Positions 52,944-62,937 are shown, numbered from the stretch's first letter. The stretch: DNA of 64,000 bases from VYFG01 sp965204165 (GCA_965204165.1 OZ241969.1:3348001-3412000); one strand, 5' to 3'. The notes: a model not told the origin generated them from the sequence alone. Numbers and translations: made by a program.

Positions 52944-54359
52944 CTACCGGCGGCCGGCAAACCGTACCGCCGCCACCAGTCCGACAAATGCCATGGGGAG
53001 GCAGGCACCGAATACCCACCTGGTCACCGACTCCGTCGTCTCCCTGTCAGCATTGATGTCCAGCCCGCCCGCATTCGCCACGATACCGATCCAGGCGGCC
53101 CCGATGGCATAACCCAGCCTCTGGATGGTTGGAATCGCCGCGGAGACCCGCTCCCGGTCCTGTTCGTCGACCAGGGCGAGCATGCGGCGAAGTATGCTGG
53201 CCCAGGCCACTCCGAAACCGGCGCCCTCCAGCAGGGCGAGCAGGGCCAGCAGGATCACCGGCCCGGTTGCGATGGCATAGAAAAATCCCACGATGCTCAG
53301 CGTAAGCATCACCATGCCCGCCAGGATGGCACGGGTATCCAGGGAAGCGGGAATCCCGGAACAGACCACCGCACCCAGGCTCCAGCCCACCGAAGTGCAG
53401 GCCACGATGTATCCGGCGGTGAGAATGGACACCTGGTGCAGATAGACCACGAACAACGGTCCGTACACGGTGATCGCCATGGTTGCCATGGTAAAGCACA
53501 GGATCATGGTCAGCCCCGCACTGACACTGCTGTGAAAGCCGATGGGCCTGGCGGGCAGCAGCCGGTCCTCCTGCCGCGCGGAATCCATTTTGAGGAACAG
53601 CGCCAGGATCATGATGCCGGCTATCACCAGGAGGGGCGTTCCCACGGCAGAGACATCGATTCCCCCGGCGGCGATCAGCAGCACGCCGACGGACAGTAAC
53701 GCGATTCTCCGGACCGGGAACCGGTGCCCGGATTCGGAGATGTTGCGGGACCCCTCTGCCGAAACTCCCGTTCGTATCCAGACCGAAAGCGCCATCGCCG
53801 CAGCCGCATACACCCAGAACGCGAGCCGCCAGGAAAGCTGCTCCACGAACAGGGCCCCGATCAGCGGGCCAAGGAAGGCCGAGGCGCCCCAGACCGCGGA
53901 CACCGCTCCCATCGCCCTTGGCATCAGGCGCGCCGGGAACAGGGCACCGATGCCGACAAAGGAAATGGCGATCAGCCCGCCGCCGCCGAAGCCCTGCAGC
54001 AGCCGCCCGGCAACCAGGACCGGCATGGCGTCCGCCAGTGCACAGACCATGCTGCCCAAGGCAAACAGCAGGGCCGCAATCGCCATGGGCGCGCGCAGCC
54101 GATAGCGGTAAACCAGCAGCCCGCTGCCCGCCCCGGCCACAATGGACCCGATGTCGTACAGCGCAAAACTCCAGGGAACCAGCGAGATGCCGCCGATATC
54201 CTCGATGATTTTCGGCACCATCGTCGAAATGGCAGTCACCATGGAGGCGTGCAGCCATATCGAAAGGCAGACCAGCGCCAGGGAACGGCGGTAATCCGCG
54301 CGCAGGATCTCCTTCCACCCGGAACCGGTGGCGGGGTGATGGCCGGTATCGTTGTTCAT
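52944..54359 (-). CDS. MFS transporter (DHA2-like)
   Basis: A 471-residue inner-membrane transporter with 12-14 predicted helices. The N-terminal half shows the MFS loop GSGLLVYRYRLRAPMAIAALLFALG after helix 2 and the helix-4 stretch VLVAGRLLQGFGGGGLIAISFVG typical of the DHA2 drug:H+ antiporter group. It is the last gene of the minus-strand run from the second MttB gene (133 bases after the flavoprotein), so it could move the substrate or an intermediate of that pathway; that is inference. Substrate unknown. Confidence 0.75.
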   Translation of the reverse strand: MNNDTGHHPATGSGWKEILRADYRRSLALVCLSIWLHASMVTAISTMVPKIIEDIGGISLVPWSFALYDIGSIVAGAGSGLLVYRYRLRAPMAIAALLFALGSMVCALADAMPVLVAGRLLQGFGGGGLIAISFVGIGALFPARLMPRAMGAVSAVWGASAFLGPLIGALFVEQLSWRLAFWVYAAAAMALSVWIRTGVSAEGSRNISESGHRFPVRRIALLSVGVLLIAAGGIDVSAVGTPLLVIAGIMILALFLKMDSARQEDRLLPARPIGFHSSVSAGLTMILCFTMATMAITVYGPLFVVYLHQVSILTAGYIVACTSVGWSLGAVVCSGIPASLDTRAILAGMVMLTLSIVGFFYAIATGPVILLALLALLEGAGFGVAWASILRRMLALVDEQDRERVSAAIPTIQRLGYAIGAAWIGIVANAGGLDINADRETTESVTRWVFGACLPMAFVGLVAAVRFAGRR

Positions 54360-54492
54360 ACTCGCGGATTACACGGGTTCCAGCGCACTTGAAGTCAATC
54401 CCCCAGGGGCATTTGCCGGATCCCCCGCCTCACGGGCGGCTCCCGGACCAGATCCGGGTGGTGGCCGCCGGAGGCGCGGACGGGACACTGAG

Positions 54493-56910
54493 TCAGCCGC
54501 GCATCCGCTCACCATCGGGATCAAACAGCGCCCCGGTGAACAGCCGCGCAGGGCGCCTCTCGCCGAGTATCTCGATCTCAACTTCGAGATCCGGTCCGAT
54601 CATGTCCACCGGGACGAAGCCGATGGCCACGCTCTTTCGGGCATGGTGCGCATACCCCCCGGACGTCACGAAACCGACAACCTCGTCCGCCACCCAGATC
54701 GGCTCGTCCGCCACCACGTCCGCATCCAGCGCATCCACCTCGAATGTGCAGAGTTTCCTGCCGACGCCGTTCTCCCGCTCCGCCAGGGCGGCCGCCTTGC
54801 CGATGAAATCGGCGGGCTTGTCATAGGCCACGAACCGGTCAAGCCCGGTCTCCATGGGCGTGTAGTCCGGCTTGTACTCCCGGAGCCACGAACCGAAGGA
54901 TTTTTCCAGCCGGAGACTCATCATCGCCCGCATGCCGAAGGGCCTGAGTCCGAGGCCCTCCCCGGCCGCGGCGAGTTCGCCGTACAGCGCCACCTGCTGG
55001 TCCGCGTCCACGTAGATTTCGTAACCGAGGTCGCCGGTATAGGAAACCCGCTGGACGATGGCCTCACAGGCGCCGATCCGCAGGCGCCGCACCGACAGGA
55101 AGGGAAACGCATCGTTGGATACGTCGCCATACGCCGCCCTGGCCAGCAGTTCCCGTGCATTGGGACCGGCGATCTGGAAGCCGACACGCCGCCGGGAGAT
55201 GTTTTTGAGCAGGACGCCGGAGGCCGGAAGGTTCTGCTCAAACCAGCGCTGCTGATAGTTCTGCGAACCGTAGGACGCCGTGAGCTGGAAAAGGTCCGTA
55301 TCAAGCCGGGACAGCGTGAAGTCCCCGATCAGCCGGCCCTTGGGGCTCAGCATCGGCGCCAGGGTGATGCGCCCGACCCGGGGCAGCCGACCCGCCATGA
55401 TCCGGTCCAGCCAGTCCGCCGCCTCCGGCCCGGAAACCTCGAACTTGCTGAAGTTGTGCACCTCGTTGATCCCGACGGCGGTTCTCACCGCATCGCACTC
55501 CCCGGCCACTGCGTCGAACGCGTTGGAGCGCCGGAAACTGGGGATCTCCCAGGGCTCCTCCCCTTCCGGGGCGAAATAGTTCACGTGTTCCATGCCGTAA
55601 CCGGCCCCGAAGACCGCGTTCTGCTGCTGCCAGATTCCATATGCCGGTGTGGTGTGGAAGGGCCGCGCGGCCGGGAGCTCCTCGTTGGGATAGGAAACGG
55701 AAAACCGCCGCTGGTAGTTTTCCCGCACCTTGATGCGGGTATAGCCCGCCGTGGGAAAATCCCCGAAACGGGCCACGTCCATGGCGAACACGTCACGGGA
55801 GGGCTCGCCCTCGACCATCCATTCCGCGAGCACGAGGCCGACGCCGCCGCCCTGGCTGAATCCCGCCATGACCCCGCAGGCGGACCAGAAGTTGCGCAGT
55901 CCCTGCACCGGGCCCACCAGCGGATTCCCGTCGGGAGCGAACGTGAAGGGTCCGTTGATCACGGTCTTGATGCCGGCCTTCTCCAGCACCGGGTAGCGCC
56001 GGTACGCCAGGGCCAGCGCGTCCCCGATCCGTTCGAGATTGTCCGGCAGCAGTTCATGGCCGAAATCCCAGCTGGTGCCGTCCACGGCCCAGGGATCGCA
56101 GTCCTGCTCGTAGAATCCGATGACCAGCCCGTCCCTTTCCTGGCGCAGGTAGCTTTCCCCTTCCGGGTCCATCACGTGGGGCAGTTCGCTGCCATGATTC
56201 ACCACCTCCTCGATGGTATCGGTGGCCAGGTACTGGTGCTCCATGGGGTGGAGCGGCAGGTATACCCCGGCCATGGCGCCCACTTCCCTGGCCCACAGGC
56301 CGGCGGCGTTGACCACGTGTTCGGCAATCATGCTGCCCTGGTCAGTCACGACCTCCCATCCCCCGTCGGGTCTCGGGTTCAGGGCCGTCACGGGGTTCCT
56401 GAGGATGATCTCGGCGCCGTTGTTCCTGGCGGCCCTCGCATAGGCATGGGTCGTGCCGGAGGGGTCGAGGTGCCCGTCCAGCGGATCGTACAGCCCGCCG
56501 ATGACGCCGTCGGTGTTGGTGATCGGTGACAGTTCCCGGATTTCCGCGGGGCTGACGAGATGGGTGTCGAGACCCATGTACCGGTGCTTGGCCCGTTCGG
56601 CCCTGAGAAAGTCCATCCGGTCCGGCGAGCCCGCCAGGGTGATCCCGCCCACATGGTGGAGCCCGCAGCTCTGGCCGGACTGCTGCTCCAGTTCACGGTA
56701 CAGCTGGATCGTGTAGCCCTGCAGCGCGGCCATGTTGGTGTCCGCATTGAGCGTATGGAATCCGCCGGCCGCATGCCAGGTGGACCCCGAAGTCAGCTCG
56801 GAGCGTTCGATGAGGGTGACATCGGTCCAGCCGAGCTTTGTCAGATGATACAGAACGCTGCATCCGACCACGCCGCCGCCGATCACGGCGACCCGGGTAT
56901 GGCTTTTCAT
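54493..56910 (-). CDS. Second dimethylglycine/sarcosine dehydrogenase-like flavoprotein
   Basis: 805 residues with the same layout as the 11488-13938 protein: FAD domain starting TRVAVIGGGVVGCSVLYHLTKLGWTDVTLIE with SGSTWHAAG near 42-50 (covalent-flavin His), and a GcvT-like C-terminal half with ITLAPMLSPKGRLIGDFT, RVGFQIAGPNARELLARA and DYTPMETGLDRFVAYDKPADF. Sequence differs clearly from the first copy, so they are paralogs and not a recent duplication. It starts one base after the XRE-regulator stop and lies in the second MttB operon, implying a parallel demethylation route. Confidence 0.85.
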   Translation of the reverse strand: MKSHTRVAVIGGGVVGCSVLYHLTKLGWTDVTLIERSELTSGSTWHAAGGFHTLNADTNMAALQGYTIQLYRELEQQSGQSCGLHHVGGITLAGSPDRMDFLRAERAKHRYMGLDTHLVSPAEIRELSPITNTDGVIGGLYDPLDGHLDPSGTTHAYARAARNNGAEIILRNPVTALNPRPDGGWEVVTDQGSMIAEHVVNAAGLWAREVGAMAGVYLPLHPMEHQYLATDTIEEVVNHGSELPHVMDPEGESYLRQERDGLVIGFYEQDCDPWAVDGTSWDFGHELLPDNLERIGDALALAYRRYPVLEKAGIKTVINGPFTFAPDGNPLVGPVQGLRNFWSACGVMAGFSQGGGVGLVLAEWMVEGEPSRDVFAMDVARFGDFPTAGYTRIKVRENYQRRFSVSYPNEELPAARPFHTTPAYGIWQQQNAVFGAGYGMEHVNYFAPEGEEPWEIPSFRRSNAFDAVAGECDAVRTAVGINEVHNFSKFEVSGPEAADWLDRIMAGRLPRVGRITLAPMLSPKGRLIGDFTLSRLDTDLFQLTASYGSQNYQQRWFEQNLPASGVLLKNISRRRVGFQIAGPNARELLARAAYGDVSNDAFPFLSVRRLRIGACEAIVQRVSYTGDLGYEIYVDADQQVALYGELAAAGEGLGLRPFGMRAMMSLRLEKSFGSWLREYKPDYTPMETGLDRFVAYDKPADFIGKAAALAERENGVGRKLCTFEVDALDADVVADEPIWVADEVVGFVTSGGYAHHARKSVAIGFVPVDMIGPDLEVEIEILGERRPARLFTGALFDPDGERMRG

Positions 56911-56911
56911 T

Positions 56912-57760
56912 TCAGTGGATTCTCCTGATGAGGTCGTCCAGGTAATCGGTGATCTCGTTCGGCTGCACGATGGCGAACCGGATGAGTTCGTCGAAGCGGC
57001 GGGTGAACATGCGGATGTGTTCGGTACTGTTCAGCACCAGGTAGGACTGTCCGATGAACACCACCACGCGCAGCGGCCCAAAAATGGTGAACGCGGCAGT
57101 GTAGACCTCGCATCCGTCAAACAGGAACCAGCGGAATCGCGGATAGAGTTCATCCACCAGCACGATCATGTGCTCAAGCTGACGGACCCGGCTTTCCCGG
57201 GACAGCCCCCGCCAGATGCCCTGCCCGAACGCGAACCCCTCGACATCCTGCACGGACTGGCAGGACTCCATCTCCGCTTCCGCGCGGCGCTGCTGGATCA
57301 GCAGGATATGGGAATCGCGGATGCTCTGGTCGGTGCGCCCGAGCCCGTAGCGGCGGAACTCGTAGCCGGCCACCTCCTCGTTCTTCAGCAGGTCCGGCAG
57401 GATGGCCGGAATGTAGCGGATCTTGTAGCCGCTGGCCTCCCGGTGCCATTCCAGCAGCTTCTGGTTCGCCGAGGATTCGGAAAAATCCTCGAATTCCAGG
57501 GGACCGCGCAGCAGGTCGGCGTCCACCACGCCCCGGTTGGTCAGCCCGAGGAGCCAGTCGACGCTGACCTGGTAGACCTCGGCGATGGCGGCGATGGTGT
57601 CCGCCCTCGGCAGGCGGAGGTTGTTCGGCGAAAGCAGTTGGGAAAGGGTGGAACGGTCGACGCCGATGGAGGCCGCGAAGCGGGAGTGGTTGAGGCCGCT
57701 GCCGGCGATGACCTCCCCGATCCTTTCCCGGAAGACCTCCACTCGCTGGGCGTATTTCAC
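56912..57760 (-). CDS. XRE-family transcriptional regulator
   Basis: About 282 residues from a GTG at 57760 (IVKYAQRVEVFRERIGEVIAGSGL); the frame is open higher but overlaps the MttB stop region. The N-terminal helix-turn-helix (SGLNHSRFAASIGVDRSTLSQLLSPNNLRLPRADTIAAIAEVYQVSVDWLLGL, residues about 17-70) is of lambda-repressor type. The C-terminal domain is larger than in simple repressors and not recognised. It sits between the MttB-family gene and the flavoprotein in one operon and probably regulates them in response to their substrate. Confidence 0.75.
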   Translation of the reverse strand: MKYAQRVEVFRERIGEVIAGSGLNHSRFAASIGVDRSTLSQLLSPNNLRLPRADTIAAIAEVYQVSVDWLLGLTNRGVVDADLLRGPLEFEDFSESSANQKLLEWHREASGYKIRYIPAILPDLLKNEEVAGYEFRRYGLGRTDQSIRDSHILLIQQRRAEAEMESCQSVQDVEGFAFGQGIWRGLSRESRVRQLEHMIVLVDELYPRFRWFLFDGCEVYTAAFTIFGPLRVVVFIGQSYLVLNSTEHIRMFTRRFDELIRFAIVQPNEITDYLDDLIRRIH

Positions 57761-57779
57761 GATCCCGTCCCCGGCCCCG

Positions 57780-59300
57780 TTACCATGCAGGCTGGATTTC
57801 GCCCCTGCGCCGCTCGACGTAGGCGGTGAGTTCCTCGAGTACCGACGGGTCCAGCGGCGGTTGCCGGTAGTCCTCGAGCATCTGCTTGAACAGCGCATTG
57901 GCCCGCTGGTCCGCGGTCAGGGCGCCGTTGTCGCGCCAGGTCTCGAAATTGCTCCAGTCCGAAACGATGGGCTTGTAGAAGGCATCCTTATAGCGGGCCA
58001 TGGTATGGCTTGTGCCGAAGTGATGCCCCCCGGCGCCCACTTCCCGGATGGCATCCAGTGCCAGGTCTTCCTCCGTGACTTCGATGGGCTGCAGGGTCCG
58101 GTGCATCATCTGCACCATTTCCATGTCCAGGATCAGCTTCTCGAACGAGGCGCACAGGCCGCCCTCCAGCCAGCCGCCGCTGTGCTTGATCATGTTGCCG
58201 TGGGCCATCACGGCACTCCACAGGGACATCTCCGATTCCCAGGCGGCCTGGGCGTCCGGCGCGTTGGCCGCGTTGACATTGGAAGTTCGGTATGGAATTC
58301 CGTAGTGCCTGGCAAGCTGCCCGCCGGCCAGCACCGCACGGGCATATTCCGGGGTGCCGAAGGCGGGAGCGCCGGTTTTCATGTCCACGTTCGAGGTGAA
58401 GCCCCCGTACATCATGGGCGCGCCCGGCCGAACCATCTGGGAGATGGCAATGACGCCGAGCGCCTCCGCGTTCTGCTGCGCCAGGGCGCCCCCCAGGGTC
58501 ACCGGGCACATCGCTCCCGCCAGGGTGAACGGCGTGACCACCACGGGCTGGCCCCACTCCGCCATTAGCATCAGGCCGTCCAGCATGGGACCGTCAACCT
58601 TGAGGGGGGAGTTGGTGTTGACGACGGTGGTGATGCTGGGCTCGTTCTTCATCTGGTCAGCGTCGATGCCGCGGGCAATCCGGGTCATCTCCAGTCCGTC
58701 CTCCACCCGCCCATTTCCCAGGCTGTAGCAATGCCAGGGTTTTTCGGTCAGGGTGATGAAGTCCATGTAGGCATCCAGATGCCGGGTATGGGCCGGCAGG
58801 TCCACCGGTTCCACGGGATACCCGGAGAACATCTTCACCACGTTGAACTGCTGGCCAAGCTTGAGGAACTTGCGGAAATCCCCGATGTTCCCGGTGCGGC
58901 GTCCGTGATCGAGATCCGAGCAGTTGGGCGGGCTCGCCACAAGGGTGAAGTTGATGTGGTCGCCGCCGAAGACGGTGTTGTGCACCGGGTTGCGGGCGTG
59001 GAGGGTGAATTCCGCGGGCACCAGGGCGATCTTTTCAAGGACAAGTCCGCGGTCCATCCTCACGTACCCGGTCTTCGGGTCGATGCCGGCCCCATGGTGA
59101 ACCATCAGTTCCCTGGCCCGGTCGTTCACGATTTCGAGTCCTACCTCCTCCAGGATCCGCATGGAGCCGTCATGAATCCGCTCCAGGGACTCCGCGCTCA
59201 GCACCTCGATGGGCGGAAAGGGGTTGCGCAACTGGGTGACCGGCAGTTGTTCCAGAACGGGCGACTGATCCCCCCTGTTTCCACGTTGTCGACGTCGCAA
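57780..59300 (-). CDS. Second MttB-family (non-pyrrolysine) methyltransferase
   Basis: About 506 residues if started at the TTG at 59300 (LRRRQRGNRGDQSP); no ATG or GTG fits near the Arg-rich family start, and the frame runs to 59555 only as a long non-family extension. MttB-type features: SAESLERIHDGSMRILEEVGLEIV, FGGDHINFTLVASPPNCSD, EPSITTVVNTNSPLKVDGPML, APMMYGGFTSNVDMKTGAPAFG and TSNVNAANAPDAQAAWESEM. No in-frame TAG. It heads the operon mttB-XRE-dimethylglycine dehydrogenase-MFS. As with the first copy there is no corrinoid gene nearby. Confidence 0.82.
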   Translation of the reverse strand: MRRRQRGNRGDQSPVLEQLPVTQLRNPFPPIEVLSAESLERIHDGSMRILEEVGLEIVNDRARELMVHHGAGIDPKTGYVRMDRGLVLEKIALVPAEFTLHARNPVHNTVFGGDHINFTLVASPPNCSDLDHGRRTGNIGDFRKFLKLGQQFNVVKMFSGYPVEPVDLPAHTRHLDAYMDFITLTEKPWHCYSLGNGRVEDGLEMTRIARGIDADQMKNEPSITTVVNTNSPLKVDGPMLDGLMLMAEWGQPVVVTPFTLAGAMCPVTLGGALAQQNAEALGVIAISQMVRPGAPMMYGGFTSNVDMKTGAPAFGTPEYARAVLAGGQLARHYGIPYRTSNVNAANAPDAQAAWESEMSLWSAVMAHGNMIKHSGGWLEGGLCASFEKLILDMEMVQMMHRTLQPIEVTEEDLALDAIREVGAGGHHFGTSHTMARYKDAFYKPIVSDWSNFETWRDNGALTADQRANALFKQMLEDYRQPPLDPSVLEELTAYVERRRGEIQPAW

Positions 59301-59490
59301 GACGGCCCCCCGGTCATGATTGTTGGCAATGGTCCGGCAATGTAGCAGGTGCTGATGACTTTTTGAATGTTTGTTTACAAAAGTAAATAAATCGTCTTTT
59401 AGTTTATGTTTATGACAATTATGCGCACCAATCCCATGTTGCCATGAGAGCCGGGTGGCGGTACAAGTTTCCATATCGGAACAGGTCCCA

Positions 59491-60402
59491 ATGAAGCTCC
59501 AAGAAACCCCGGTCCCATCCGTCGAGTGGCCCACCCTCGCCATACTGGCAGGCAACTACCTGCTGTGGTTCGGGCTGTTGAGCCTCCACCAGGACTACCC
59601 GGTGGTGTCCGTTCCGCTCCTTGGCCTGTGCCTCGCCATGCACCTCTCGCTGCAGCACGAGCTGATCCACGGCCACCCGACCCGCATCACCTGGTTCAAC
59701 GACCTGCTGGGCACGCCGCCGATCAGCCTGGTCTATCCCTATGCCGAATACAAGAGATCCCACCTCGAGCACCACAAGGACGAACAGCTGACGACACCGG
59801 GCGTCGACCCCGAAAGCTTCTTTCACACCCGGGAGCACTGGAACAGGATGGGCCCCCTGTCGAGGGCGTTGTGGTGGGCCAACATGACCCTCATCGGACG
59901 GATGCTGATCAACCCCGTCCGGAGCGCCGTCAACATGGCAGAGCTCTGTGTGCGCCAGCTCCTGGGGGGAACGCCGGTACAGCGGCTGAACTGGATCGGC
60001 CATATCCTGGGCGTGACCGCCGTGCTCTGGCTCGTGCACTCGGTGTTTTCCGTTCCGATCTGGGCATACCTCATTGCCGCGCATATGGGCCATGCACTGA
60101 TCAGCATGCGCTCATTCTACGAGCACCGGGTGGCGGATGAGCCGATGAAACGCATCGTCGTGGTGGAGAGTTGCCGTTTTTTCCAGATCCTTTTCCTGAA
60201 CAACAACTTTCACGCTGTCCACCACCGCTATCCCGGACTGCCCTGGTACCGGCTGAAGGCACGGTTTCACCGGGAGCGGGATGACACCCTGGAACGGAAC
60301 GGCGATTTCTACTACTCCGGTTACCTCAAGTGGCTGCGGTTCCTGGTCCGTCCGGTGGCACCGCCGGTCTACCCCGCCCTGCTGGCCGGGCCGGACACAT
60401 GA
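59491..60402 (+). CDS. Fatty-acid-desaturase-family membrane di-iron protein
   Basis: A 303-residue integral membrane protein starting MKLQETPVPSVEWPTL; a GTG at 59455 is also possible. The three His boxes of the desaturase/hydroxylase superfamily are HELIHG near residue 63, HLEHH near 92 and HAVHH near 240, all complete. Hydrophobic stretches flank them. Members use O2 to desaturate or hydroxylate lipids, alkanes or small amphiphiles. It is divergent from the second MttB gene across an AT-rich 190-base gap, and its stop overlaps the start of the PhnD-like gene, which suggests a coupled two-gene function. Substrate not known. Confidence 0.8.
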   Translation: MKLQETPVPSVEWPTLAILAGNYLLWFGLLSLHQDYPVVSVPLLGLCLAMHLSLQHELIHGHPTRITWFNDLLGTPPISLVYPYAEYKRSHLEHHKDEQLTTPGVDPESFFHTREHWNRMGPLSRALWWANMTLIGRMLINPVRSAVNMAELCVRQLLGGTPVQRLNWIGHILGVTAVLWLVHSVFSVPIWAYLIAAHMGHALISMRSFYEHRVADEPMKRIVVVESCRFFQILFLNNNFHAVHHRYPGLPWYRLKARFHRERDDTLERNGDFYYSGYLKWLRFLVRPVAPPVYPALLAGPDT

Positions 60403-61217
60403 GCCCTACCGGCAACTGGATCATCTCTTGCGGCATGTATGCCTTCACCGAGCCCCTGCGCCGGTCCTGGCAGACGCTCCTGGAACCGCTTCCCGGTTTC
60501 CTCGATGCGTCGGCCAGCGCCGAAAGCTCCCAGGCTGAGGTGGTTTTCGACTGTTCCGACGAGACCTATCTGTCGCCCGACCTCCTCATCGGGCATACCT
60601 GCGGATATCCCTACCTGAAGCGCTGGCAGGCCACCCATGAACCGGTGGCGGTGCCGGTATTCGATATTCCGGGATGCGACGGCATCGGTTACAGGAGCTG
60701 GTTCATCTGCCGCGCGGATGACGAACGCGACTCCCTGGCCGAGTTTTCTCAGGGTGTCGTCGCCCTCAACCATGCCGACTCCAACAGCGGCATGAACGTA
60801 CTGAGATACGCGCTGAAGGACCTGAGTCCGAGGCAGACATTCTTCCGGCGCGTGCTGAACAGCGGCTCGCACACGGAAAGCATGCGACTGGTCGCCCGGG
60901 GAGAGGCGGACATCGCCGCCATCGATGCGGTCAGTTTCCACCACGTCGCCGCTATGGAACCCGCCTTGGCCGGAGGTGTGCGCGTATTCAGCCGGTCCGC
61001 AACCACTACCGGCCTGCCGTTCATCCGTCCGCGTGAATCGCAGTTCGGAATTTCGCGAATTCTCCAAGCGCTTAACGAGGCACTGACTACCCTCCCCGCC
61101 CCTGCCCGGGACACCCTCCGACTGACCGGCTTCAGTCCCGTGGAGGTCTCGGACTACGAACGGACACAGCAGATGGAGCATGAAGCGATCCTGGCGGGCT
61201 ATCCCGTCCTGCAGTAG
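60399..61217 (+). CDS. PhnD-like periplasmic-binding-fold protein lacking a signal peptide
   Basis: 272 residues from the ATG overlapping the desaturase stop (ATGA). PhnD-type features: GHTCGYPYLKRW, GYRSWFICRADDERDSLAEFSQGVVALNHADSNSGMNVLRYAL, TFFRRVLNSGSHTESMRLVARGEADIAAIDAVSFHHV. The family binds phosphonates, phosphite or other oxyanions for ABC import, but this protein starts MSPTGNWIISCGMYAF with no export signal and no transporter genes are nearby. It may be cytoplasmic and bind a substrate of the desaturase; that is inference. Confidence 0.7.
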   Translation: MSPTGNWIISCGMYAFTEPLRRSWQTLLEPLPGFLDASASAESSQAEVVFDCSDETYLSPDLLIGHTCGYPYLKRWQATHEPVAVPVFDIPGCDGIGYRSWFICRADDERDSLAEFSQGVVALNHADSNSGMNVLRYALKDLSPRQTFFRRVLNSGSHTESMRLVARGEADIAAIDAVSFHHVAAMEPALAGGVRVFSRSATTTGLPFIRPRESQFGISRILQALNEALTTLPAPARDTLRLTGFSPVEVSDYERTQQMEHEAILAGYPVLQ

Positions 61218-61309
61218 GGCGCACTCAAGTCCATCACACCGGGTAGTCGATCCCGGAGAGACAGAAATAGTGCTAAAGCCCCTCTTCCACGGTTGTACAG
61301 ATACTTCCG

Positions 61310-62928
61310 CAGCAATTCCCGCTGGTTTAAAAAGTCAAGCAAATACAAGGTGATAGAGAGATACGGAAAAAACTTTTTCGTAAAGTTTTTCAGGAATTCT
61401 GGTATCATACAGTTCCAATTTCATGAACCAGGTGAAATTGGATGCGTGAACCATCAAATCGCAAACACTTGAGCGCACAGGGATTGCTGCAGTCGATCCG
61501 GTCGAGTTTCGAGGAGATTCCGGACACGAAGCGCACCCGCAAGTTCCCGTTGTCGGACGTCATGATGTCGGCGCTGGCGATGTTCGGTCTGAAATATCCA
61601 TCGCTGCTGCAGTTCGAGCGGTCGCAGTCCGAGGAAGCGGTGCGGCACAATCTGAAGCATCTGTACGGGGTGGCGCAGGCGCCGAGCGACACGTACATGA
61701 GGGAACGGCTGGACGAATTGGACCCGGGGGTGTTCGAGCCGGTATACAAGCGGCTGTTTGCGCTGCTGCAGCGGGGCAAGGGTCTGGAGGGTTTCGAGGT
61801 GCTGGACGGCCGCTATGTGCTGTCGGTGGACGGCACCGGGCTGTTCTCCTCGCAGAAGGTGCATTGCGCGCACTGCTGCAGCAAGCATCATCGTGACGGT
61901 CGGGTGACGTACTATCACCAGTTGCTCGGTGCGGTGCTGGTGCATCCGGACTGCCGCGAGGTGATCCCCCTGATGCCAGAACCGATCCTGAAGGGGGACG
62001 GATCCGGCAAGAACGACTGTGAGCGGAATGCCGCAAGGCGGCTGCTGAAGCGTGTCCGTCGCAACCATCCGCATTTGCGGTTGCTGGTGGTTGAAGATGG
62101 CCTGGCCTCGAACGGTCCGCACATCCGGCTGCTGGAGTCACTGGACATGCGCTATGTGCTGGGTGCGAAGGAAGGGGACCACCGGTTTCTGTACGACTGG
62201 GTGTCGAAGACCCGGGGCGTTCCGGAACATGAGTGCCGGGACGGGCAGGGGGTAGTGCATCGCTTCCGGTATCTGAACCGGGTGCCGTTGAACGACGACC
62301 ACTTTGATCTGGAGGTGAACTTCCTTGAGTACCGGGAGCACCGTCCCGGGGGCAAGGTGCAGCGCTTTTGCTGGGTCACCGATATCCCGATCGACGAATC
62401 GAACCTGATGGAGTTGATGCGGGCCGGCCGGGCCCGCTGGAAGATAGAGAACGAAACCTTCAACACGCTGAAGAACCAGGGTTACGGCCTGGAACACAAT
62501 TATGGTCACGGCAACAAGCACCTGTCGACGGTGCTGATGCACCTGATGATGCTGGCGTTTCTGGTGGACCAGATCCAGTTGCGCTGCTGTGCCGTATTCA
62601 ATGCGGCACACCAGGCCATGTACAGCCGCGCCGCGCTGTGGCGCAAGATGAGGGGCCTGTTCAGCCTGTTCCTGATAGACAGTTGGGAGAAACTGTATCA
62701 GGTCATTGCGCGGGGGTACAAAAACAATCCCGCGCTGCCTGAACCGCCCTGAATCACGCCGTGACCGGCGGGTGTTCAGGTCGATTCTTCAGCGTTTACC
62801 GACCCGATGAGTTCTACAGCCCCAGTGGTGGCTGTAACGACCGCTGCGCCCCGATCCCTTTAAAACCACAACCTCCTGCGGATCACACTCCCTGACACAA
62901 TGGAGCTAACCCTTAGCGGGAATTGCTG
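61310..62928 (+). mobile_element. 1,619-bp IS (IS4-superfamily), copy 1, with 9-bp target duplication
   Basis: Ends are a perfect 13-bp inverted repeat: left CAGCAATTCCCGC, right GCGGGAATTGCTG. The 9 bases ATACTTCCG flank it on both sides (61301-61309 and 62929-62937). It lies downstream of the PhnD-like gene. A second copy begins at 63591. Confidence 0.9.
61442..62752 (+). CDS. IS4-type DDE transposase
   Basis: 436 residues, complete. D-D-E motifs sit in YVLSVDGTGLFSSQKVHC, LLVVEDGLASNGPHIRLL and GRARWKIENETFNTLKNQGY, the last being a Y/W-(2)-R/K-(3)-E-(6)-K-type signature of IS4 transposases. A CHC-type cluster (HCAHCCSKHH) follows the first Asp. The 9-bp target duplication also suits IS4. 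It is transcribed in the same direction as the element. Confidence 0.85.
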   Translation: MREPSNRKHLSAQGLLQSIRSSFEEIPDTKRTRKFPLSDVMMSALAMFGLKYPSLLQFERSQSEEAVRHNLKHLYGVAQAPSDTYMRERLDELDPGVFEPVYKRLFALLQRGKGLEGFEVLDGRYVLSVDGTGLFSSQKVHCAHCCSKHHRDGRVTYYHQLLGAVLVHPDCREVIPLMPEPILKGDGSGKNDCERNAARRLLKRVRRNHPHLRLLVVEDGLASNGPHIRLLESLDMRYVLGAKEGDHRFLYDWVSKTRGVPEHECRDGQGVVHRFRYLNRVPLNDDHFDLEVNFLEYREHRPGGKVQRFCWVTDIPIDESNLMELMRAGRARWKIENETFNTLKNQGYGLEHNYGHGNKHLSTVLMHLMMLAFLVDQIQLRCCAVFNAAHQAMYSRAALWRKMRGLFSLFLIDSWEKLYQVIARGYKNNPALPEPP

Positions 62929-62937
62929 ATACTTCCG

